In this document: positions 57,450-64,000 of the stretch, in pieces
Layout: each line of letters opens with the position of its first letter
Position numbering within the stretch: the stretch's first letter is position 1
NCBI RefSeq assembly: GCF_051594765.1
Contig: NZ_JBPPGJ010000002.1
Coordinates: 62,001 to 126,000, forward strand
Source of the DNA: Paenibacillus_AR sp051594765
GTDB taxonomy: Bacteria; Bacillota; Bacilli; Paenibacillales; NBRC-103111
DNA: 64,000 bases
Reading direction: 5' to 3'
Program-made: the position numbers and the translations under genes
The notes under the pieces: model-generated
Databases searched by the model: none
The model's input: the letters and a program-made list of their open reading frames with translations, nothing else
What the model was told of the DNA's origin: nothing

Positions 57450-59030
57450 TTATTTGGCGGCCATCCGCTTTTTATAGGCTTCGGTCATTTCTTGGGTCAT
57501 CTTCACCACATTCGGCTCGGCCTTGGTCTTGTTGACGAATTCGTCCCATGCGGCCAGGGATTCCTTGCCCAGCACGACCTTGGTCTTCATGTCGAGGACC
57601 TTCTTCTGCAGCTCAGGCAGGTACTGCATGGCGGTCGGGGAATACAGGCCGATGCTGATGTCCGCCTGGCTGGTCTTGGCGCGCTCGTCCTGGATCTTCT
57701 TGAAGAGCTCCTGAGTAGCCGGCTCGAAGGAAACCTTGATGGAGGAGGCGTACGGATCGGCGACGTATACGATCTGGTTGAAATCCGGACCGCCGTCGTC
57801 GGTCAGCTTCTTGGTATCGGTAATGACCTTCTTGCCGTTCTCCACCTTGTGGTGAACGCCTTCGAAGCCGTATTGCTGGATTCCGAACACATCGTCATTC
57901 ATCCACGTGTCCACCAGCTTCAGAATCCGCTTCATCTTGTCTTCCTTCACGGACTTCGGAATCGCAAGCACGCCTGCGAAGCCCGGTCCCTTCGGGTTGT
58001 AGCCGTTGATGTTGGTAGCCGGAATGAAGTCCAGCTCCTTGGCGGTCGGCACGATCTTCTTCAGATCGTTCAGGTAGTCGTTCACGATGGTACCGGACTT
58101 ATCCACCCATACGCCGGACTTGTTGGCTTTCACCAGATCCTTCACTTGGGACGGCTTCATGGAGGCGAAGTCCTCCGGAATCAGCTTCTCCTTGTAGAGC
58201 TTGTTCATGAACTCCAGCGCGGTGCGCTCTTCCGGCAGGAAGGACTTGAACGTCAACTGATCGTTCACGAATTTCCAGTCGCCGTTGGCTTTGTGGAAGA
58301 CGTTCTCCAGCTGGCCCATCGGGTCGCTCAGCTTCTCGCCGTTGGTCATGAAGGTGGCGAAGCCTGTGGTATCCGCCTTGCCGTTCTTGTCCGGATCGCT
58401 CTCCGTCAAGGACTTGATCACGTTATACAGCTCGTCGACGGTCGTCGGAACCTTCAGGTTCGCCGCGTCCAGCCAGTCCTTGCGGAACATGAAGAACGTA
58501 TCGGCTTCGGTCGGACGAGGACGGGGAATGGAGTAGTTCTTGCCGTCCGCCATCTTGGTCAGGTCCCATGCGGTCTTGGAGATCTTGCTGCTCAGGTTCG
58601 GATAGTCCTTGATGTAGTTGGTTAGATCCCAGAAGGCCCCCTGCTGGACCATATTGCGGAATACGGAGGTGAACGGGTCCGGAATGTAGATCAGCTCGGG
58701 AATGTCGCCGGAAGCCAGGGTCACGTTCAGCTTGTCCGGATAGCTGTTGCTCGACACCCATTGGATGTTCAGCTTGGAGTTGGTCGCCTTTTCGATGGCT
58801 TCTTTTATTTTGTTGTCTGCCGCAGGCGGGTTGGCGCTCAGCAGAATCGTCATAATGTTCACGCTGACCGGAGTGGCATCTTCCTTGGCGGCTTGTGTAG
58901 GCGCCGTGCTGCTCGACGCGGACGAGTCGTCCTTGGAGCCGCAGGCGCTAAGCGAGGAGGCGGCCAGCATAGCGGCGGCGAGACCTAAGAACGCTTTCTT
59001 TTTACCTTTCATCATCATTTTCGAATTCAT
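57450..59030 (-). CDS. Extracellular solute-binding lipoprotein, LplA-type, CUT1 transporter
   Basis: A 526-residue family-1 sugar-binding protein. The signal peptide ends in LSAC (Cys30), followed by a Ser/Ala linker. The mature domain starts PVSVNIMTILLSANPPA and has PELIYIPDPFTSVFRN, WVDKSGTIVNDYLNDL and PKGPGFAGVLAIPKSVKEDK, features of LplA/YtcQ-like proteins. It likely binds pectic oligosaccharides for the permeases at 61634 and 62514, which are separated from it by the sensor gene. Start codon is uncertain: ATG at 59030 touches AAAGGGG, and 59018 may be used instead. Confidence 0.9.
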   Translation of the reverse strand: MNSKMMMKGKKKAFLGLAAAMLAASSLSACGSKDDSSASSSTAPTQAAKEDATPVSVNIMTILLSANPPAADNKIKEAIEKATNSKLNIQWVSSNSYPDKLNVTLASGDIPELIYIPDPFTSVFRNMVQQGAFWDLTNYIKDYPNLSSKISKTAWDLTKMADGKNYSIPRPRPTEADTFFMFRKDWLDAANLKVPTTVDELYNVIKSLTESDPDKNGKADTTGFATFMTNGEKLSDPMGQLENVFHKANGDWKFVNDQLTFKSFLPEERTALEFMNKLYKEKLIPEDFASMKPSQVKDLVKANKSGVWVDKSGTIVNDYLNDLKKIVPTAKELDFIPATNINGYNPKGPGFAGVLAIPKSVKEDKMKRILKLVDTWMNDDVFGIQQYGFEGVHHKVENGKKVITDTKKLTDDGGPDFNQIVYVADPYASSIKVSFEPATQELFKKIQDERAKTSQADISIGLYSPTAMQYLPELQKKVLDMKTKVVLGKESLAAWDEFVNKTKAEPNVVKMTQEMTEAYKKRMAAK

Positions 59031-59105
59031 CCCCTTTAGTTAACTCGGCCGTTGTTCGAACCGTGATACCAACGTAAGGGATGGCGGACTTCCCGGCAAC
59101 CAAAC

Positions 59106-59164
59106 TTTCTTGCAGCGGATTTCGGGGGGCCTTATCCTTTGTTGCAGACCCCCCATTTCTTGCA
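59106..59164 (-). promoter_or_regulatory. Three direct repeats TGCAAGAAA-type upstream of the solute-binding protein gene
   Basis: On the minus strand TGCAAGAAA (59164-59156), TGCAACAAA (59146-59138) and TGCAAGAAA (59114-59106) are direct repeats, between the AraC sensor stop and the solute-binding protein start. A GGGGGG/CCCCCC stem (59124-59154) overlaps the first two. They suit an AraC-type activator site. Confidence 0.5.
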
Positions 59165-59194
59165 AACCCGCGCCGCGCCTGATGTTGCGGGCAG

Positions 59195-61495
59195 TTACTC
59201 CTTCTGTGCCATCTCCCGGTATTGGCTCGGAGGAACGCCTTCGACCTTCTTGAAGATGCGGTTGAAGTAGGTGGGCTGATAGCCGACCTGCTCGGCGATC
59301 TCGTTGATTTTCATCGTGGTGGTGCGCAGCAGCTCCTTGGCCTGCTCCATCCTCAGGTTGGTGACATAATCGATAAAATTGATGCCGGTCACTTGCTTGA
59401 TGGCCCGGCTCAAGGTATAGGGCGTGGTGCCGAAGCGGTCGGCGCAGGACTCCAGCGACAGCTCCGTCCGGTAATGATCCTGAATATACTTCAGCACGCC
59501 TTCGACAAATTGCTGGAGCTGGATGCCTTGGCGGCCCATCATCTCCTCGATGTAGCATCCGACGACCCGCTTCTCCATCCAGGCGAGCATCTCCCCCGGC
59601 TCCTGAAGCTGGTTCAGCTCCTGGTACAGGTTGATGCCCTCGAACAGCGTGATGGGGTTGACGCCCGATTGCAGCATGGCATGCTGAATGCTTCCGAGCA
59701 GCTGGCTTAAGCCCTGTTGGATGACCAGCTTCTTCATGCCGGCGGCCATCAGCTCCTGAACGAACTGGCGGATCAGGGACATGGATTCGTCCCCGGCGCC
59801 CGTCCGAAGGGCATGGATGATCTCCTTCTCCAGCAGGAAGTTGTAGGGATACTCCAATTGAGCCTTGTTCTGGTCCAATTGGCCCGCTTCGATGACACCC
59901 TTGGCATCGTTCAGATCCCGGAAATTCAAGAGATGCCGGGCTTCCTCGAACAGATACGGCACATGGCTGATCTGCTCCGTCGTATGCCCCAGCACGACGG
60001 TGGCCTCCAGCTTCAGGACCGTCTCGAGAATCCGCAGCAGCTCATGGCCGAATTCCTGCATAAGGGAATGAGGCGTCCCCTCCCGGTCCCGGGGAAGCAG
60101 CAGGAGCAGGCCCAGCGTGGAATCATGATAATTCAGCGTCTCACAGTGGACGCCCATATTGGCGGCAAGCTCCTTGGCGATATTGCCGACCGAGAAGGCC
60201 ACCAATTCCTCATCGCCCCGGACGAAGCGGGAATCCGGCTTGCTCAACCCCCGGATCTCGACCACCAAGGACGCCATCAGCCGTCCCTCCAGGGTGACGC
60301 CGAACTGCTGGAGGCGCTCCATCACCTCATCCTCCGGAAGGGCGAACAGATATCCTTGGACAAGCTGCATCAGGAACCCCTCCCGCAGGAGCGGCATGCT
60401 GCGGTCCAGCGTGGCTCTGAGACTTTCCCTCTCTTCCGTGAGCGAGTCCCACTTCATCTCGATCCATTCGAACTCATTGTGCCCGGCCTCCCGCTCCGCA
60501 TCCCCCGTCAGCTTGCGGAACAGCCGCTCCATCGGGGAATACAGCCGGTTGGAGGCGAACCAGGAGAGGGTCAGCGCCAAGAGAAGCCCCGCTATGCTTA
60601 AGAAGAGAATGACCTTGGAGATGAACAGCACCGGCGAGGTAATGCCGGTCATCGGCGCGGCGGACAGAATCACCCAGTTGTTGCCGAGACGGGTGAATTG
60701 GCTGGCGGATACCGAATAATCCGCTTTCCCGTAGGTGAAGAGGAAGGTTCCGTCCTTGGCGCCCCGCCGCGAGTACTCCTCTTCCAGCGCGTGATCGAAG
60801 TCCGAGACCCATCCCCCGGAGGAGATGCTCCAAGCTCCGTCGCCGCTCAGGAGCAGGGTGGAGCCCTCGCCGTACGGATTCATCGTTTGGAGGAGCTCCT
60901 CCAGCCGCACAGGATCAAGCGTGGCCACCAGCAAGCCGTACGGCTCGGAGGAAGCATGGGACAGCTTGTTCACCAAGGTTAAGGATGTATGCGCTTCCTT
61001 ATTTTGGTCCGGATTGGCAGCCATAGAGGGAAGCCAAAAGATGGTCTTGCCCTGCTTCAACATCTTTTCGTAGGGATCCAGATTCGTACCGTTCTGAAAC
61101 CGGTACCCTTCTTTGTTCATGAGCACGGGAGTGGGGTTCTTCAGGTACAGCTCGGCTTGCTTCAGCAGGGAGCTGGAGCCCTCGATAATCAGGAGAGTCC
61201 GGTACAGCTCCTGGACCTGGTCATATTTCGTTACGAAATCCAGCTCCTTCAATCTGGAGCTCAGGCTGGGATCGAAGGCCCAATGGGCGAAGGTCATCTC
61301 CAGAGTGGCGAATTGGGCTTCTACATTTTTCTCCTGCTGGATGATCTTGTTGTGATGCAGCCGCTGCAGCTCGCTCTCGATCTTCCCCGACACGGTCCAA
61401 TAGATGGCAAGTCCCGTCACCAGCCCGGGAACGGAGGCGATGAGTAGGATAAGGATCAGACTGTTTCGATAAAATGTGCCTCTGTGCTTGCGCAT
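59195..61495 (-). CDS. Membrane-anchored AraC family sensor-regulator
   Basis: A 766-residue protein. Helices at about 11-32 and 290-312 enclose a roughly 260-residue extracellular sensor part, then a HAMP-like stretch. The middle region (about 360-640) resembles the cytosolic scaffold of YesN-like regulators. The C-terminal domain (about 660-766) has two helix-turn-helix motifs: LSLESCADRFGTTPYTLSRA and INEIAEQVGYQPTYFNRIF. It likely senses an external pectin fragment and activates the neighbouring transporter genes through the repeats at 59106-59164. GGGAGG precedes ATG. A terminator-like hairpin separates it from the permease gene upstream. Confidence 0.92.
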   Translation of the reverse strand: MRKHRGTFYRNSLILILLIASVPGLVTGLAIYWTVSGKIESELQRLHHNKIIQQEKNVEAQFATLEMTFAHWAFDPSLSSRLKELDFVTKYDQVQELYRTLLIIEGSSSLLKQAELYLKNPTPVLMNKEGYRFQNGTNLDPYEKMLKQGKTIFWLPSMAANPDQNKEAHTSLTLVNKLSHASSEPYGLLVATLDPVRLEELLQTMNPYGEGSTLLLSGDGAWSISSGGWVSDFDHALEEEYSRRGAKDGTFLFTYGKADYSVSASQFTRLGNNWVILSAAPMTGITSPVLFISKVILFLSIAGLLLALTLSWFASNRLYSPMERLFRKLTGDAEREAGHNEFEWIEMKWDSLTEERESLRATLDRSMPLLREGFLMQLVQGYLFALPEDEVMERLQQFGVTLEGRLMASLVVEIRGLSKPDSRFVRGDEELVAFSVGNIAKELAANMGVHCETLNYHDSTLGLLLLLPRDREGTPHSLMQEFGHELLRILETVLKLEATVVLGHTTEQISHVPYLFEEARHLLNFRDLNDAKGVIEAGQLDQNKAQLEYPYNFLLEKEIIHALRTGAGDESMSLIRQFVQELMAAGMKKLVIQQGLSQLLGSIQHAMLQSGVNPITLFEGINLYQELNQLQEPGEMLAWMEKRVVGCYIEEMMGRQGIQLQQFVEGVLKYIQDHYRTELSLESCADRFGTTPYTLSRAIKQVTGINFIDYVTNLRMEQAKELLRTTTMKINEIAEQVGYQPTYFNRIFKKVEGVPPSQYREMAQKE

Positions 61496-61547
61496 TGCGA
61501 TACCCTCCCAGGCGAACTAAACACTCCCGTCATTATAACCGAACGAC

Positions 61548-61581
61548 AAAACGATTTCGATGGCAGGATCCACCGAAATCG
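61548..61581 (-). terminator. Weak terminator after the permease gene
   Basis: CGATTTCG (61552-61559) pairs with CGAAATCG (61574-61581). On the minus strand TTTTG follows. It lies between the permease stop (61634) and the AraC sensor start (61495), so may reduce read-through. Confidence 0.6.
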
Positions 61582-61633
61582 CTTTCTACGCTTCATTGCA
61601 GGATTAAAATCGACTAAGCTGCAAACCCTGCCG

Positions 61634-62500
61634 TTAGCCCTTGACAGAGCCGACCATCGCTCCTTTGGCGAAATGCTTTTGGAGGAACGGATAAACGCAT
61701 AGGATCGGCAGGGTTGCCACCACCACTGCGGCCATCTTCAGCGTCTCCGCAGGAGGCGGAGCCACGAAGGCATCCTGGGCCAAGTCGCTGCTCTGGGCGT
61801 TCAAGAGCATGTTCTGCAGCAGCACCTGGATCGGCCACTTCGCCGCATCGTTCAAGTATAGCATGGCCGTAAAGTAAGAGTTGTAGTAGGTGACGGCGTA
61901 GAACAAGCCGAAGGTGGCCAGCGACGGCAGAGAGAGCGGAAGAATGATCCGGAAGAAGGTGGAGATGTCGTTGCAGCCGTCAATGGACGCCGATTCCTCC
62001 AGCTCTGCCGGGATGCTGTCGAAGAAGCTTCTCATCAGAATGACGTTCCATCCGCTGGCCAGTGCCGGCAGAATCAGCGACCACACGTTATTGATCAGGT
62101 GAAAGTTCCGGACCAAGAGGTAGTTGGGGATGATCCCCGGGCTGAACAGGATGGTGATCAGGATCATGATGCTGAAAATCTTGCGGCCTGGCAGGCGCTT
62201 CCGGGAGATGGCATAAGCCAGTGCAGCCGTCGTAGCCAGGCTGAGCGCGGTTCCGACGGTCGCCAGGAAGGCGCTGTTGCCAAGAGACCGGATGAAGGAT
62301 TTGGTGCCGAGCAGGTACTTGTATGAGGCCAAGGACCAATGCTCCGGGAAGATGATGAAGGACTTCGTCAGAAACTCCGTCGGCTCCGTGAACGATACGA
62401 CGAAGACATAATAGATGGGGAAAAAGGTGATTAAGGCGAACAAGCCCAGCACCAATACGTTTATGGCGTCAAAGACGCGGTCGGATTTGCTTCGGATCAT
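61634..62500 (-). CDS. CUT1 carbohydrate ABC transporter permease, YtcP/LplC type
   Basis: A 288-residue permease with six helices. FPIYYVFVVSFTEPTEFL is the usual beginning of YtcP/LplC proteins, and PAELEESASIDGCNDISTFF is the EAA loop that contacts the ATPase. GGAGGG precedes ATG. It is 13 nt downstream of the partner permease, so both form one operon. No ATPase gene lies here; these systems commonly share MsmX. Confidence 0.94.
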   Translation of the reverse strand: MIRSKSDRVFDAINVLVLGLFALITFFPIYYVFVVSFTEPTEFLTKSFIIFPEHWSLASYKYLLGTKSFIRSLGNSAFLATVGTALSLATTAALAYAISRKRLPGRKIFSIMILITILFSPGIIPNYLLVRNFHLINNVWSLILPALASGWNVILMRSFFDSIPAELEESASIDGCNDISTFFRIILPLSLPSLATFGLFYAVTYYNSYFTAMLYLNDAAKWPIQVLLQNMLLNAQSSDLAQDAFVAPPPAETLKMAAVVVATLPILCVYPFLQKHFAKGAMVGSVKG

Positions 62501-62513
62501 AGCGGATGCCCTC

Positions 62514-63503
62514 CTAGTAGACGCCTTCTTCGCCGAATTTTTTGGCCAGCTTGTTGGACAGGATGACCAGTGTCAAGCCCACCACGGACTTGAACAGACC
62601 GGCCGCCGTGCTGTAGCTGAATTGGCCCTGCTTCACGCCCACGGTATACACATACGTATCGAAAACCTCCGCCACCTGGGATACGGCGCCGTTGTACATC
62701 ATGAAGATCTGCTCGAAGCCGACGTCCATCATATGGCCCAGGCGGAGAATGAGCATGGTGATGATGACGCCGCGGATGGCCGGAAGCGTCACGTGCCAGA
62801 TCTGGCGGAGGCGCCCTGCGCCGTCCATGCGGGCCGCTTCGTACAAGCCGGGATCGACGCTGGCGATGGCGGCCAGGAAGATGATGGTGCCCCAGCCGGC
62901 TTCCTTCCAGATCGACTGCACGACGATCATGATCCAGAAGGTATGGGGATTGGTCAGAACGTCGATCTTCTCGGCCCCGAAGTAGACCAGAAGCTGGTTG
63001 ACGAGACCGGTTCCCTTGGAGAACAGCAGGAAGGTCAAGCCCGAGATGATGACCCAGGACAGGAAGTGAGGCATGTAGACGATGGATTGGATCAGCTTCT
63101 TGTAGCTTTCAATCCGGATCTCGTTCAGGAACAAGGACACGATGATCGGCAGCGGGAAGAACAGGACCAGGTTCAGCAGATTGATCCCCATGGTATTGCG
63201 GAACAACAGCATGAAATCCGGGTTGGAGAAGAAACGCTGGAAGTGCTGGAAGCCTACCCAATCACTGCCTGCAATGCCCTGGAAGGGGGAGTAGTTCTGG
63301 AACGCAATCACGATGCCGAACATCGGCACGTACTTGAAGATGATGAAGAACAAGAATCCCGGCAGTGCGAGAAGATACAGGTACCGGTTCTTCACGATAT
63401 CCTTGCCCAGCTTGCGGAACTTGCGGAGCTTGCCGGAAGCCGCAGGTGCGGCTCCCGGAGCCCGGGTGTTCAGGGCCAATGGCGGTTTTTCTGCTTTTTC
63501 CAT
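62514..63503 (-). CDS. CUT1 carbohydrate ABC transporter permease, LplB/YteP type
   Basis: A 329-residue permease with a soluble N-terminus of about 35 residues and six helices. RYLYLLALPGFLFFIIFKYVPMFG is the family signature (YLYLLALPGFLFFIIFKY), and DPGLYEAARMDGAGRLRQIW is the EAA loop. The start 63503 is chosen since AAGGAG lies 8 nt upstream; the ATG at 63521 includes that site itself. It pairs with the YtcP-type permease and the lipoprotein at 57450 to import oligosaccharides. Confidence 0.93.
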   Translation of the reverse strand: MEKAEKPPLALNTRAPGAAPAASGKLRKFRKLGKDIVKNRYLYLLALPGFLFFIIFKYVPMFGIVIAFQNYSPFQGIAGSDWVGFQHFQRFFSNPDFMLLFRNTMGINLLNLVLFFPLPIIVSLFLNEIRIESYKKLIQSIVYMPHFLSWVIISGLTFLLFSKGTGLVNQLLVYFGAEKIDVLTNPHTFWIMIVVQSIWKEAGWGTIIFLAAIASVDPGLYEAARMDGAGRLRQIWHVTLPAIRGVIITMLILRLGHMMDVGFEQIFMMYNGAVSQVAEVFDTYVYTVGVKQGQFSYSTAAGLFKSVVGLTLVILSNKLAKKFGEEGVY

Positions 63504-63521
63504 AGGAATGGCTCCTTTCAT

Positions 63522-64000
63522 CTAGACGGGTACGACCCGGTGCGCTTGATAGTCGAAATATTTGCCTTCCAGAAGTCCGATCAGCGTCCCCGTAACCCGG
63601 ACCGTCACCTCGTTGGCGCCAGCCTTCAGAATGGCGGAGTCTCCCGTCCACACGTAGGGGGACCAGGGGCGGACGCCTAGCGGCCGGCCGTTCACCAGAA
63701 CCTCCACCGTGTCGTGGGGATCCCAGCCCGTAAACCGGAGCTCGAACTCCGGTGCTTCCGGAACGGTGGCGATCTCAACCGGACGGCTGAAGATCAACGT
63801 ACCGGCATGGTAGGGGTAGCCCGGGTAGTAGCATTCGGCGGCCAAGGAAGGTGCCGCTTCCGGAGAAGGGATAAGCGCCGGGGCCGATGTCTCCGTTTCC
63901 GGCCGGACCCCGAAGCCGCCGAGCAGATGAATGGCATCCACCACGCCTTCCCAATCCTGTCCGACGGTCACCAGTACCGCCAGCTCATTCCTGCCTTCCC
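63522..64000 (-). CDS. C-terminal part of a carbohydrate-active protein (partial, 5' end outside window)
   Basis: The frame is open to the window edge and its visible C-terminal part is about 158 residues. EGRNELAVLVTVGQDWEG and later FELRFTGWDPHDTVEVLVNG, RPWSPYVWTG and GANEVTVRVTGTL look like beta-sandwich carbohydrate-binding modules at the end of glycosidases, where N-E-L-x-V-x-V-T recurs. The catalytic part is not in view, so the family cannot be named. Its stop lies 18 nt before the permease start, so it heads or belongs to the transporter operon. Confidence 0.75.
   Translation of the reverse strand, partial: EGRNELAVLVTVGQDWEGVVDAIHLLGGFGVRPETETSAPALIPSPEAAPSLAAECYYPGYPYHAGTLIFSRPVEIATVPEAPEFELRFTGWDPHDTVEVLVNGRPLGVRPWSPYVWTGDSAILKAGANEVTVRVTGTLIGLLEGKYFDYQAHRVVPV

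Noticed and set aside
1..64000. tRNA, rRNA, prophage or insertion sequence
   Set aside because: No cloverleaf-like run with CCA end, ribosomal stretch, transposase, integrase or phage structural motif was recognised by eye; a tRNAscan or ISfinder run would be decisive.

Overview
The window looks like chromosome from a high-GC, spore-forming member of the Paenibacillaceae, most likely Paenibacillus or a close relative. This is inferred, not computed. The reasons are a YyaC-type spore protein, a sporulation-type histidine kinase, a T-box leader, a xylA/ROK-XylR pair with a xyl operator, LplB/YtcP-type sugar permeases with a membrane-anchored AraC regulator, and many strong GGAGG ribosome binding sites. 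No tRNA, rRNA, prophage, insertion sequence or CRISPR array was seen. Most genes lie on the minus strand.

Region by region. 1-3.2 kb: a 5-oxoprolinase operon (pxpB-pxpC-pxpA, the last cut by the window edge) and an esterase-like hydrolase. 3.3-5.2 kb: an acyltransferase-3 membrane protein, a YbjQ-family protein and a small membrane protein. 5.2-11.5 kb: a phosphorus-acquisition block with a nucleotidase/phosphodiesterase, phosphonate-binding PhnD and the PhnC-PhnE-PhnE transporter, which face each other across an AT-rich methyltransferase that looks foreign. 11.8-22.7 kb: an HD-GYP protein, a Crp/Fnr regulator, a TIM-barrel isomerase, DinB, a cytochrome c lipoprotein, a sugar-nucleotidyltransferase fused to a degenerate phosphomannomutase domain, a GH15-like enzyme, a SRAP protein and a GH43 xylosidase. 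23-37.9 kb: an ABC exporter, a LacI regulator, a T-box-controlled second-type seryl-tRNA synthetase, an amino-acid ABC transporter, YyaC, formate-THF ligase, a multi-PAS kinase, and xylA with divergent xylR. 38-50.8 kb: a chemoreceptor, a TIMP-like surface protein, a GH94 phosphorylase with an AraC regulator, a Tat-exported phosphoesterase, a DUF2441-like protein, a lipoprotein, a PrmC-like methyltransferase, and an operon of a Pip/ABC-2 membrane protein, TetR and nitroreductase. 50.9-64 kb: a pectin/rhamnogalacturonan locus with two intracellular GH28 enzymes, an unrecognised protein between them, a GH105 hydrolase, a solute-binding lipoprotein, an AraC membrane sensor, two CUT1 permeases and the end of another carbohydrate-active protein.

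How the parts work together. The pectin locus encodes import of oligogalacturonides and their intracellular trimming, with no secreted depolymerase in the window. GH43, xylA and XylR handle xylose and xylo-oligosaccharides. GH94 splits a beta-linked disaccharide by phosphorolysis. The nucleotidase and phn genes recover phosphorus, and short Pho-box-like hexamers flank them.

The least explained items are: a four-copy repeat arranged as a 183-bp dyad (56969-57151); two hairpins that bury the ribosome binding sites of pxpB and the 13763 isomerase; the split phn locus; a Thermus-like SerRS behind a T-box; and the unknown protein between the two GH28 genes.
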